Notes under the pieces: model-generated
Seen by the model: the letters and a program-made list of their open reading frames with translations, nothing else
Told to the model about the DNA's origin: nothing
Database searches by the model: none
Part shown: one piece after another, positions 1 to 10,929 of the stretch
Layout: each line of letters starts with the position of its first letter
How positions within the stretch are numbered: position 1 is the stretch's first letter
Made by a program: the position numbers and the translations under genes
Assembly: GCA_024402115.1 (NCBI GenBank)
Contig: JAKSJQ010000046.1
Coordinates: 1-14,732, forward strand
Direction: 5' to 3'
Length of the DNA: 14,732 nt
DNA from: Bacteroidales bacterium
GTDB taxonomy: Bacteria > Bacteroidota > Bacteroidia > Bacteroidales > UBA932

Positions 1-63
1 GAGGACTTCCCTGCATTCATCCTCGTGGATGACAAGGGCAACGACTTCTTCAAGCAGCTCTAA
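1..63 (+). CDS. C-terminal fragment of an unidentified protein
   Basis: Frame 1 is open from the left edge of the window and ends at a TAA at 61-63. It gives 20 residues ending ILVDDKGNDFFKQL. The gene starts outside the window. The short hydrophobic strand followed by a DDKG turn would fit the end of an alpha/beta domain, for example a thioredoxin-like fold, but 20 residues do not allow an assignment. The stop lies 12 nt before the ATG of the AsmA-like gene on the same strand, so the two are probably co-transcribed. Confidence 0.6.
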   Translation, partial: EDFPAFILVDDKGNDFFKQL

Positions 64-75
64 AGAACAGATAAC

Positions 76-3000
76 ATGAAGAGATGGCAGGTGAAGGCCC
101 TCAAGGGGCTCGCCTGGACGGCGGGTGTCGTATTCGGGCTTCTCGTTATGGTGGAGGTTCTCCTTTCACCGGCGGTAGCTACGCGCCTCGTCAATAGATA
201 TGCTCCGGAATTTCTTGATGCTGACCTTGTCTTTGACAAGGCCGGCATCTCTATTTTCCGAAACTTCCCTAATGTCAGCGTCAGGATGCACAATGCCGTG
301 CTTACCTATCCGCATGACCGTTACGCGCGTTTCGAGAATGCATCTTCGGCCGTGCTGATGAGGGAGGGAAGGAACGTTGCTGCCGATACCTTGGCTAGCT
401 TCGACCGATTCACCGGAGCAGTGAGCGTGCCTGCCCTCTTGACCAAGACCATCAAGATAAAGAGAGTCGAGCTCCTTCATCCTCGCGTGTTTGCGAAGAT
501 GTACGATGGGGAGAATGCGAACTGGAACATACTTCGTGATGACGGAGGGGACGGAGGTGAGGTCGTCGAAGATGATACAATCGAAGTCGAGTCCGAGGCT
601 GGCAACAAGCTGAAGATAAAACTCAACAAGTTACGACTTGCTGATAATGCCCACATCGTCTTCTGCATGCCTTCAGACACTCTCTTTACTCGTTTGACTC
701 TCAAGGAGATGAGCCTCAGGGGCAGACTTGCCCTGCAGGACTTGTTCTCCAGCAGGGGCGATTTCGAGGTGGATGCGCTCAACGTGACCGGCAGGTACAA
801 GAAGGATACTGTCCTGTTCAATCTCCAGAGTCTCGCTCTGAAGGGAAACAGGAAGGATTTCTCTTTTGATGCCGAGGCTACGGCATTTGCGGCGACAGAC
901 AATTTCGGCAGGCTCACGGTTCCGATGACCATAGACGCCAAGGCCGGTTGCCCTAAGGACAGCATTCCTGTCATCAATATCAAGCGCCTCAGAGCCGACG
1001 TCGCCGGAATTCCTCTCGTTGTGAAGGGTCAGGCAATACTCTATTCGGACAGATATTTCGTCGATGCGGACGTGGCGATGAAGCCTATACGCGTCGGTGA
1101 TCTGATAAAGGAATACGGGCCGTCGTTCTGGTCAGAGGCCGGAAAGATAGAGTCGGATGCGAAGATCCTGCTCAATGCGGACGTGAACGGATACTATGTG
1201 CCGGCGACCAAGGAACTTCCTGCGCTTGCGGCTACCGTGTCCATCCCGGATTCATACATCAAGTACAAGGGGGTGGATCAGGCTCTCCATATCTACATGG
1301 ACGCCGCAGCCAAGGGCGGTGCCGGAGATCCTCTCAACGTCCGTGTGGATACTCTTGACGTGCACACTGACGGACTCCTGTTCGGAGCGGCTGCTGAGGT
1401 CAAGGACCTTCTCGGCAAGGATCCGGCAATTAAGCTTGACTCGAAGCTCGCAGCTGATGTCGCAAAGGCGATAGGCGTGCTCCCGAAGGACCTCGGAATG
1501 GAGGCGGAAGGAGACGTGAACGCCGTGATCAGTGCCAAGGCCCTGCTGTCGCAGCTGACCTCGATGAACCGCATAGGAAATGCTGAGATCCTGGGAGAGC
1601 TCACCAGCGACTGCTTCGTGTTCGCAATGCCTTCAAACCAGTTCTCCGTAGATGTGGACGGTCTTGACATCAATCTCGGCATCACGAGGAACCGTTATGA
1701 CGAGAGCATGGCGGACGACGCCCGCGTGCTGATGCTGTCTACCGTTGCAGATACGCTGAATGCGGATTACAAGGGTATGTACATAAGGGCCGGAAAGCTC
1801 CTTCTGGATGCCCAGAACTCTGCCGACCTGCTCAGCGATATGAAGTTCTCATTCACCGAGAACGTGCGTCCGCTCTGTGGATACAATTCCATACGCTCGA
1901 TACGCATAAAGGACGCAGATTCGACAAGGATCAATGTCCGTGACCTCAAGGACCATTTCTATATCAGGCCTCATGCCGGCAATCCGAACATACCAGAGCT
2001 CTACGCAACGAGCGATATCGCACGTGCTTCGATCAGGAGCGCTGCGAACCGAATGAGCATCAGTAGGCTGGATGCCGAAGTCACAGCAGTGATGAGGCAG
2101 AACATACGAAAGGCCCGGAAAGAAGAACGCCTTGATTCGATGTCGAGGATGCATCCGGATGTGCCTCGCGATTCTATCGCAAGGCAGATGCGTGCTGGCA
2201 GAAGAGGAGGAGAACGCCACCGTGGCGAACTCCCTGAATGGCTGCGCGAAGAGGATTTCAGGGCAGCGGACCTGAACCTCAAGCTTACCGGAAATGTCGC
2301 AGAGATGTTCAACCAATGGGATCTCAATGGACGCTTGTCGCTCGGAAGGGCTACCATGACTACTCCGTACCTTCCTCTTAAGAACAGCGTCAGCAAGGCT
2401 GTCGCAAGCTTTACTAGCGACAACATTGACCTTAGCAGCATAGTCCTCAGGAGCGGTACTTCGGATCTCGCGGCAAGCGGTTCCGTGACCAATCTGAGAC
2501 GAGCCCTCAAGGGTAGAGGTCCGATAAACCTTGATCTCAGGGTGACCTCTGACGCTCTCAATGCCAATGAGCTTCTGGCGGCTCTCGATGCCGGTTCCAA
2601 GGTGACCGAGGCAGACATCAAGGCTGCTGCCGATCTTGCTGATTCCGATTTCGAGGCGTCTGTGGTACATTCGGACTTCGCTGATACGACCATCCAGCAT
2701 AAGCTCATCGTCATTCCTTCGAACGTAAATGCGAACGTCTTCCTCGACGCAAACAGAATACAGTATTCTACCATTGATTTCGATTGGGTGCAGGCTGAAC
2801 TTACTATGAAGGAGAGATGTCTACAGCTGACGAACATGATAGCGATGTCCAATATGGGCAACGTATACTGCGAGGCATTCTATTCGACGAAGACCAAGCA
2901 GGATATCAAGGCCGGCGTTTCCATCGACCTTGAGGACATCACTGCAGAGCGAGTCGTCGAACTCGTTCCGGCAGTCGACAGCCTGATACCTATGCTCAAG

Positions 3001-3804
3001 TCCTTCTCGGGTCTTCTCAACTGTAGCGTTGCTGTCACCACAGACCTGGATGAGAACATGGATATCCAGTTCCCATCTCTCAAGGGAGTCGTGAGAATCT
3101 CCGGAAGCGACCTGATGGTCGATGATATGGGGGATCTCTCGAAGATTACAAGGCTGCTGATGTTCAAGAACAGGAATCAGCTCTTCGTGGACCATATGTC
3201 GGTAGACGGACTCATCGGAGATAACCGCGTGGAGATTTTCCCGTTCGTGCTTGACATAGACAGATACAAGCTTGCCCTTGCCGGCATCCAGAACCTTGAC
3301 ACCTCGTTCAAGTACCATGTGTCGGTGATGAAGTCACCCCTTCTCTTCAAGTTCGGTATCGACCTCTTCGGAGACTTCGACAAGTTCAAGTTCCGTCTCG
3401 GCCGCGCGAAGTATAAGAGGGAGAAGAGAATGCCTGTGTTCACTACCATGGTGGATGAATCCAAGGCAAACCTCAAGGACGTCATCAAGAATATCTTCCA
3501 GAAGAGCGTAGAACGCGCCATCGAGGAGTATAACGTCCAGCAGAGGATGGATGACTATAAGGAGAGGGTGAACTATAAGCCTGTCGAGGATAATCCGGCA
3601 GACACGCTTTCAGCAAGACATTCAGCCATCTTCGACAAGATGGACGCCATCAGCTCTGTTGTCGACCTTGACAATCCGGATTTTGACAATCTTGATTCTC
3701 TCCAGATCGCACGCCTGGATTCGCTCGGCGTCTCAGCCGCAGACCTCAGGCAGCTTGCCGTGGACTTCGGTGACGATGAGGATGATGACGAGGATGAAGA
3801 TTAG
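76..3804 (+). CDS. AsmA-family envelope protein (very long, AsmA-like C-terminal region)
   Basis: This encodes 1242 residues. The N-terminus has a basic stretch followed by one hydrophobic segment (about residues 11-32), fitting an inner-membrane anchor with the rest in the periplasm. The body is a long run of beta-rich, amphipathic repeats typical of the AsmA/TamB/YhdP superfamily. Residues about 875-1120 look like the AsmA C-terminal region, ending with the FKFRLGRAKYKREK-type stretch common in Bacteroidota members. Family members are thought to form beta-groove bridges that move phospholipid between membranes or influence outer-membrane assembly; that role is family knowledge, not visible here. 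A strongly charged Arg/Glu-rich insertion lies at about 673-725, and the last about 13 residues are almost all Asp/Glu. The ATG at 76 gives the membrane anchor directly and lies 12 nt after the preceding stop. Its stop codon abuts that of the convergent murI gene. Confidence 0.85.
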   Translation: MKRWQVKALKGLAWTAGVVFGLLVMVEVLLSPAVATRLVNRYAPEFLDADLVFDKAGISIFRNFPNVSVRMHNAVLTYPHDRYARFENASSAVLMREGRNVAADTLASFDRFTGAVSVPALLTKTIKIKRVELLHPRVFAKMYDGENANWNILRDDGGDGGEVVEDDTIEVESEAGNKLKIKLNKLRLADNAHIVFCMPSDTLFTRLTLKEMSLRGRLALQDLFSSRGDFEVDALNVTGRYKKDTVLFNLQSLALKGNRKDFSFDAEATAFAATDNFGRLTVPMTIDAKAGCPKDSIPVINIKRLRADVAGIPLVVKGQAILYSDRYFVDADVAMKPIRVGDLIKEYGPSFWSEAGKIESDAKILLNADVNGYYVPATKELPALAATVSIPDSYIKYKGVDQALHIYMDAAAKGGAGDPLNVRVDTLDVHTDGLLFGAAAEVKDLLGKDPAIKLDSKLAADVAKAIGVLPKDLGMEAEGDVNAVISAKALLSQLTSMNRIGNAEILGELTSDCFVFAMPSNQFSVDVDGLDINLGITRNRYDESMADDARVLMLSTVADTLNADYKGMYIRAGKLLLDAQNSADLLSDMKFSFTENVRPLCGYNSIRSIRIKDADSTRINVRDLKDHFYIRPHAGNPNIPELYATSDIARASIRSAANRMSISRLDAEVTAVMRQNIRKARKEERLDSMSRMHPDVPRDSIARQMRAGRRGGERHRGELPEWLREEDFRAADLNLKLTGNVAEMFNQWDLNGRLSLGRATMTTPYLPLKNSVSKAVASFTSDNIDLSSIVLRSGTSDLAASGSVTNLRRALKGRGPINLDLRVTSDALNANELLAALDAGSKVTEADIKAAADLADSDFEASVVHSDFADTTIQHKLIVIPSNVNANVFLDANRIQYSTIDFDWVQAELTMKERCLQLTNMIAMSNMGNVYCEAFYSTKTKQDIKAGVSIDLEDITAERVVELVPAVDSLIPMLKSFSGLLNCSVAVTTDLDENMDIQFPSLKGVVRISGSDLMVDDMGDLSKITRLLMFKNRNQLFVDHMSVDGLIGDNRVEIFPFVLDIDRYKLALAGIQNLDTSFKYHVSVMKSPLLFKFGIDLFGDFDKFKFRLGRAKYKREKRMPVFTTMVDESKANLKDVIKNIFQKSVERAIEEYNVQQRMDDYKERVNYKPVEDNPADTLSARHSAIFDKMDAISSVVDLDNPDFDNLDSLQIARLDSLGVSAADLRQLAVDFGDDEDDDEDED

Positions 3805-4569
3805 TTAGAGGAGCGCGAAGATCCTTTCGAGAGCGCTCCTGTCTCCGCTTGACATAAGCTTTATGTCGGCATCCTTCGGGTCTGTAGCCTGTTGGGTGCC
3901 GTCTTCTTTTATGAGTCCCTTGGATGTGACTACGTCCAGAAGATGCCTTGCAGCAGCCGGTGCAGGGTCGATGACGCTGACGTTCTCTCCTGCTACCTTC
4001 TGGACCATTCTCTTGAGGAAAGGGTAGTGGGTGCAGCCCAATACTATGATATCCGAGCCAGCCTCGGTGAGCGGAGTCACGCTTCTTCTGACTACGGCCT
4101 CTGCTTTCGGTCCGTCAAGTACGCCGCTTTCCACCAGTTCCACGAATCCCTGGCCCACGTGCTCTACGACCTTGACTCCGTCGGTATACCTGTCCTTAGT
4201 GTCGAGATACTTGCTGGCTTTTAGCGTGCCTGCGGTGGCCAGCACTCCGACCACTCCGCTGCGGGTCGCAAGCGCAGCAGGTTTGACCGCTGGCTCCATG
4301 CCGATGAAAGGAATGTCATATTTTGCCCTGAGGGTCGAGATTGCTGCCGCGGTGGCGGTGTTGCATGCGACCACGACGACTTCGCAGCCCTGCTCCATCA
4401 GCATCTCGGTGATCGCACAGGCACGGTCGATGATGTACTCCTGACTCTTCTCTCCATATGGGCAATGGGCATTGTCGGAGAAGTAGATGTACTTCTCCTT
4501 CGGGAGCAATCTGAATATCTCCTTATATACCGAGAGGCCTCCTGCCCCTGAATCGAAGATTCCTATCAT
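3805..4569 (-). CDS. murI: Glutamate racemase
   Basis: This is a 254-residue cytoplasmic enzyme that interconverts L- and D-glutamate, supplying D-Glu for peptidoglycan. All family signatures are present: FDSGAGGLSV at the N-terminus (Asp6, Ser7), the first catalytic cysteine in VVACNTA (Cys69), and the second in GCTHYPFL (Cys179, with His181). The length is normal for the family. The ATG at 4569-4567 is preferred. An in-frame TTG directly upstream (4572-4570) would add one residue, but ATG followed by IGIFDSGAGG is the usual start. The stop TAA (complement of 3807-3805) is immediately adjacent to the stop of the convergent AsmA-like gene. A TAAATTTG promoter element lies 21 nt upstream of the start. 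In many Bacteroidota murI sits in a bamA/skp cluster; here it stands alone facing an AsmA gene. Confidence 0.95.
   Translation of the reverse strand: MIGIFDSGAGGLSVYKEIFRLLPKEKYIYFSDNAHCPYGEKSQEYIIDRACAITEMLMEQGCEVVVVACNTATAAAISTLRAKYDIPFIGMEPAVKPAALATRSGVVGVLATAGTLKASKYLDTKDRYTDGVKVVEHVGQGFVELVESGVLDGPKAEAVVRRSVTPLTEAGSDIIVLGCTHYPFLKRMVQKVAGENVSVIDPAPAAARHLLDVVTSKGLIKEDGTQQATDPKDADIKLMSSGDRSALERIFALL
3809..3840. repeat. Inverted repeat at the murI / AsmA convergent 3' ends
   Basis: AGGAGCGC at 3809-3816 is matched by its perfect reverse complement GCGCTCCT at 3833-3840, with a 16-nt spacer. It lies inside the last codons of murI and just after the stop of the AsmA-like gene. Transcripts from either strand would fold into this hairpin, so it could act as a bidirectional 3'-end structure. 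No T-run follows on either strand, so it is not a canonical intrinsic terminator. Confidence 0.4.
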
Positions 4570-4590
4570 CAATTCTGTACTTTTCTATTA

Positions 4591-4598
4591 CAAATTTA
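4591..4598 (-). promoter_or_regulatory. Candidate -7 promoter element for murI (TAAATTTG)
   Basis: On the minus strand the sequence reads TAAATTTG, an exact match to the Bacteroidota housekeeping -7 consensus TAnnTTTG. It ends about 21 nt upstream of the murI ATG, in an AT-rich stretch. No convincing TTG/TTTG -33 box is seen at the expected 19-20 nt spacing; the best nearby is a weak GGTTTA. The predicted leader is only about 15 nt. Confidence 0.55.
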
Positions 4599-4680
4599 TA
4601 ATAAAGTTTGCTATAAACCAGCTTTTTGTGAATTCTTGAATCCTTGATGTGATATCCGTAATAGCTTGTCCTCGGCAGAA

Positions 4681-4711
4681 TTGCTCTGAAGCACGCCCCA
4701 ATCTATATTTG
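4681..4711 (+). promoter_or_regulatory. Promoter of the tandem histidine-kinase operon (TTG-N20-TATATTTG)
   Basis: TATATTTG at 4704-4711 matches the Bacteroidota -7 consensus TAnnTTTG. A TTG at 4681-4683 lies 20 nt upstream at the position of the -33 box. Transcription would begin around 4717, about 20 nt before the GTG at 4739. This argues against translation starting at the upstream in-frame GTG at 4649, which would lie ahead of the promoter. The region 4570-4738 contains no other gene. Confidence 0.6.
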
Positions 4712-4738
4712 TGCATCATTGTGATAAGTAATTCGGCC

Positions 4739-6469
4739 GTGAAAAGAATTCTTCTGACATTTTTGCTCATTATTTCCTGCCTAGGCTCAGGAGCTGTTAC
4801 CCACGATGAGGTGTTGGGCCTCTATAACAGAAGGGACAGCTCAGTGGTTTCTAGGGCACGTGAGCTGAGGCTCAAGTGCGACAAGCCGGGGGACAGGAAT
4901 GAGTTTTTCTGGACATACTTCATCGAGGCTCTGTACTATGTCAACGACATGAACAGGACGAAGGCTAGGGTCATCATCTACGAGATGCAGGATGAACTCG
5001 CCGGAGAGAAGCCGGATAATGTCGGCTGGGCATACCTGAACTATATCCTCGGTAGACTCTACTACCTCCATACTGACTACATCCTGGCAGACTCAGCATA
5101 CGAGAAGTGTCTGGCCATCCCTTCCGCGATGAAGGACCCTGAACTCTACAATGCTGCACTGACAGAGTATGCGCGCAACAAGTATGCAATGTGCAAGTGT
5201 GAGGACGCGCTTTCCATACTGAGCAATCTCGTCGACAGGGACAGGAGCGAAGTCAATCTCCGCAACGGTACAACGATCACCTGCCTGGCCTATGGCTACC
5301 TCGGCGAGAAGGACGGCTTCCTGAACGCTTATGAGAAGTTCAAGACCTTCGACAGCTGTCCGGACTATAGGGACAGCCTTTTCATCGAGGCATATGCAGA
5401 CCTCTACACCACAGGAAACGTGAACGTGGAGAAATATGCCGACAAGCTTGAGGATATCAAGGCGATGAAGCTTCGCTACCTCATGGCCAAGGCTCAGGGG
5501 CAGGCAACCAGGGCTCTGACTTATTATGAGGAATTCGCGAACGCTCTGAAGAACAAGAACAGCATCGAGAACAACAGCGACTTCGAGCTTGTGAACATGT
5601 CGCTTTCCAACGAGCTTCTCCGCCGTCAGAACAATGAACTTCAGCTCGAGCATGAGCAGCAGCGCGTCAGATTTATGAGATGGATCGTGTTCGTGGCCGT
5701 ATGCCTGCTGATCGTCATACTCATCCTTGGATACCATACCTTCTGTACGGTCAAGAAGAAGAATGCCGAGATCCTCGCGGCGAACCAGGAGAAGACTGAC
5801 TTCGTCCAGACCATTGCACATGACGTCAGGACTCCTCTCAACGCGGTGGTCGGCTTCTCTCAGCTGCTTGCGCTTCCGCCGGACTTCCTTACGGAGGAGG
5901 AGAGGAACAGCTATTCCGAGTTCATCGGAGCGAATGCTCAGCTCCTTACCATACTCATCGACGACGTCCTCACGGCAGGAAATACGAATCAGAAGATGTC
6001 GTTCATGATATCGGAGACCAACGTGAACCAGATCGGAAAGCAGGCTGTGCTGACTTGCCAGCATAGGTGCAAGGACGGCGTGGAGATGTTCTTTACCTCT
6101 TCTGCAGACGACTCTTTGGTCATAAAGTCGGATCCTAACCGCTGTCTTCAGGTGCTGATCAATTTCCTGACGAATGCGACCAAGAATACTGAGAATGGAA
6201 CCATCGAACTCCACTGCTCGGTAAATGAGAATCCTGGAAAGATAACCTTTGCGGTAACTGATACGGGCTGCGGTATTCCTCCTATGCTTCAGGATGCCGT
6301 CTTCGAGCGCTTCGTGAAGCTTGATAGGAAGAAACAGGGGTCGGGTATAGGTCTCGCCATCTGCCGACAGATTGCTGAGGCTCTCCATGCGAAGGTCAAG
6401 CTCGACAAGAACTACAAGAACGGATCGAGATTCCTGTTCGTATTACCTATGGAAACACAACTGGACTAG
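4739..6469 (+). CDS. TPR-type membrane sensor histidine kinase
   Basis: The protein has 576 residues from a GTG start that gives a clean signal peptide (KRILLTFLLIISCLGSGA). Residues about 30-290 are alpha-helical with Tyr/Ala-rich repeats resembling tetratricopeptide repeats, probably periplasmic. A short coiled coil precedes one transmembrane segment at about 313-336. The cytoplasmic part holds a HisKA domain with AHDVRTPLN (phospho-acceptor His361), then a HATPase domain with the N box (NFLTNATKN, about 475-483), G1 (DTGCGIP at 508), F box (VFERF) and G2 (GSGIGL, about 534-539). All catalytic motifs are intact. There is no receiver or DNA-binding domain, so it needs a separate response regulator, and none is in the window. 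The GTG at 4739 is chosen over an in-frame GTG at 4649 because the extra 30 residues are not signal-like and a promoter lies between them. The next kinase begins one base after its stop. Confidence 0.85.
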   Translation: MKRILLTFLLIISCLGSGAVTHDEVLGLYNRRDSSVVSRARELRLKCDKPGDRNEFFWTYFIEALYYVNDMNRTKARVIIYEMQDELAGEKPDNVGWAYLNYILGRLYYLHTDYILADSAYEKCLAIPSAMKDPELYNAALTEYARNKYAMCKCEDALSILSNLVDRDRSEVNLRNGTTITCLAYGYLGEKDGFLNAYEKFKTFDSCPDYRDSLFIEAYADLYTTGNVNVEKYADKLEDIKAMKLRYLMAKAQGQATRALTYYEEFANALKNKNSIENNSDFELVNMSLSNELLRRQNNELQLEHEQQRVRFMRWIVFVAVCLLIVILILGYHTFCTVKKKNAEILAANQEKTDFVQTIAHDVRTPLNAVVGFSQLLALPPDFLTEEERNSYSEFIGANAQLLTILIDDVLTAGNTNQKMSFMISETNVNQIGKQAVLTCQHRCKDGVEMFFTSSADDSLVIKSDPNRCLQVLINFLTNATKNTENGTIELHCSVNENPGKITFAVTDTGCGIPPMLQDAVFERFVKLDRKKQGSGIGLAICRQIAEALHAKVKLDKNYKNGSRFLFVLPMETQLD

Positions 6470-6470
6470 A

Positions 6471-7598
6471 GTGAAAAGAATAATATACATAATAGTTACG
6501 TCGGTGGTTCTCATGGCGCTATCCTGTGAGCCGGGTCATTCCCGTTCTCAGGGCTCTCATGGCTTCCATAGTTACTTCGAGACGTATGACTACAGTGCCT
6601 CGGGCGGTGTAAGTGCACCTCTCGATTCCGTGGACCTGTACATCAGGCAGGCCCGGGAAATGATCGGTGCTGGAAACATGCAGGAGGCTCAGGCCCTGCT
6701 CGAGGATGCTGCAGCTATTATGGCGAGCAGGAAGCCATCCAATATCCTGAACATAACATTCCTGGTCTTGGGTATAATTCTGATAGTCGGTCTGGTACTC
6801 GCGCTCATATACAACTCGAGGGCGAAGAGCCGCAACCTTGAGCTGCTTGCTACCAATGCCGAGCTCATGACGGCGAGGGAGATTGCCGAGGATGCATTCG
6901 ACCAGGCCAAGCTTGCCAGCGAGGTCGAGTCCAGGTTCCTCCAGAACATGAGCCATGAGATCAGGACGCCGCTCAATGCCGTGCTCGGTTTCTCGCAGAT
7001 GCTCGGACTTCCGGATGATTTCATCACCGTGGAGGAGCGCCAGGAGTACAGCAAGTTCATCGCGGACAACGCCGAGCTGCTCCTCACCATCATCGATGAT
7101 ATGATCAGCGTCGCCGACGTTGAGAGGGGTGAGTTCAAGGTGCGCTACTCGAAAGCCAAGATGCAGGAGATCTGCGTCAGGGCAATCAAGAGTGTCGAGC
7201 ATAGGATGCCTTCGGACGTCGAGTTCAGGTTCATAGACAACTTGCCTCCGGAATTCAGGGTGGAGACAGACGTGATGCGAGTGCACCAGGTGCTCGTCAA
7301 TATCCTCACCAACGCGTGCAAGAATACCTTCAAGGGAAATATCACCATGCAGCTCGACCTAAGGGAGGACGGCTCGGCTTCGGTCTGCGTGACGGATACG
7401 GGAGTCGGCATCCCGCCAGAGTCGATTCCGTTCATCTTCGACCGCTTCTACAAGGTCGATCCAAACATGCAGGGTGCGGGCCTCGGTCTCCATACCAGCC
7501 TTGCAATCTCGCGCTGTCTCGGAGCAAAGCTCTACCTTGATGCGAGCTATACCGACGGAGCCAAATTCTTCTTCATCCTTCCTGCCCGCAAGGGCTGA
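6471..7598 (+). CDS. Membrane sensor histidine kinase, paralogue of the preceding kinase
   Basis: The protein has 375 residues from GTG at 6471, one base after the stop of the first kinase. The N-terminus (KRIIYIIVTSVVLMALSC) looks like a lipoprotein or ordinary signal peptide, with a possible lipobox Cys at about residue 19. It is followed by a short extracytoplasmic region with a single TPR-like helix pair (about 50-85), a transmembrane helix at about 92-114 and a coiled-coil linker. HisKA carries SHEIRTPLN (His162). HATPase motifs are NILTNACKN (277), DTGVGIP (309), FIFDRF and QGAGLGL (about 334-340). The HisKA regions of the two kinases align almost without gaps (TPLNAVxGFSQxLxLPxDF), indicating tandem duplication. 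Its sensor part is far shorter than that of its neighbour. No receiver domain is present. Longer in-frame starts upstream lie inside the first kinase gene and encode no signal sequence. Confidence 0.85.
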   Translation: MKRIIYIIVTSVVLMALSCEPGHSRSQGSHGFHSYFETYDYSASGGVSAPLDSVDLYIRQAREMIGAGNMQEAQALLEDAAAIMASRKPSNILNITFLVLGIILIVGLVLALIYNSRAKSRNLELLATNAELMTAREIAEDAFDQAKLASEVESRFLQNMSHEIRTPLNAVLGFSQMLGLPDDFITVEERQEYSKFIADNAELLLTIIDDMISVADVERGEFKVRYSKAKMQEICVRAIKSVEHRMPSDVEFRFIDNLPPEFRVETDVMRVHQVLVNILTNACKNTFKGNITMQLDLREDGSASVCVTDTGVGIPPESIPFIFDRFYKVDPNMQGAGLGLHTSLAISRCLGAKLYLDASYTDGAKFFFILPARKG

Positions 7599-7607
7599 TA
7601 GGGCGTC

Positions 7608-7617
7608 TTGGCGCCAA
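7608..7617. repeat. Perfect 10-bp palindrome TTGGCGCCAA
   Basis: A self-complementary decamer lies 10 nt after the kinase stop, in the 145-bp gap before the GH43 operon. It could be a protein-binding half-site pair or part of a weak stem. A second small hairpin (GCCC-GCAA-GGGC, 7584-7595) overlaps the end of the kinase gene. Neither is followed by a T-run. Function is unknown. Confidence 0.3.
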
Positions 7618-7698
7618 AATGAACCGTGGTTGCAATATCATGGTTTGTATTTTAAAGACAAGGGAGAGATTCTACTAGCAACGAGTCGTATTTCTGCG

Positions 7699-7706
7699 TA
7701 AATTTG
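7699..7706 (+). promoter_or_regulatory. Candidate -7 promoter element of the polysaccharide-degradation operon (TAAATTTG)
   Basis: TAAATTTG matches the Bacteroidota -7 consensus exactly. It lies 37 nt upstream of the GH43 ATG, with an AT-rich leader in between. No clear TTG/TTTG box is present about 20 nt further upstream, as would be expected if an activator is needed. The 145-bp gap between kinase and GH43 gene (7599-7743) holds no open gene. Confidence 0.55.
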
Positions 7707-7743
7707 TGTTATTGGCAAATCATTTTTTAATAACACATAGATT

Positions 7744-10909
<3,166 letters not shown>

Positions 10910-10929
10910 CCTAAATCCACGAGACTATC

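Noticed and set aside
1849..2861. Two overlapping minus-strand frames of about 285 codons inside the AsmA-like gene
   Set aside because: They lie entirely within a well-supported coding region, lack promoter-like sequence and have composition expected of antisense shadows.
4570..4572. TTG start for murI one codon upstream of the ATG
   Set aside because: It adds a single residue; the adjacent ATG followed by IGIFDSGAGG is the normal family start.
5093..6388. Open frame of about 430 codons on the minus strand opposite the first histidine kinase
   Set aside because: It is opposite a kinase with all catalytic motifs intact; the antisense translation shows no domain, membrane or signal pattern.
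7584..7617. Intrinsic terminator after the second kinase
   Set aside because: Small stems are present (GCCC-GCAA-GGGC and the TTGGCGCCAA palindrome) but neither is long enough nor followed by a T-run.
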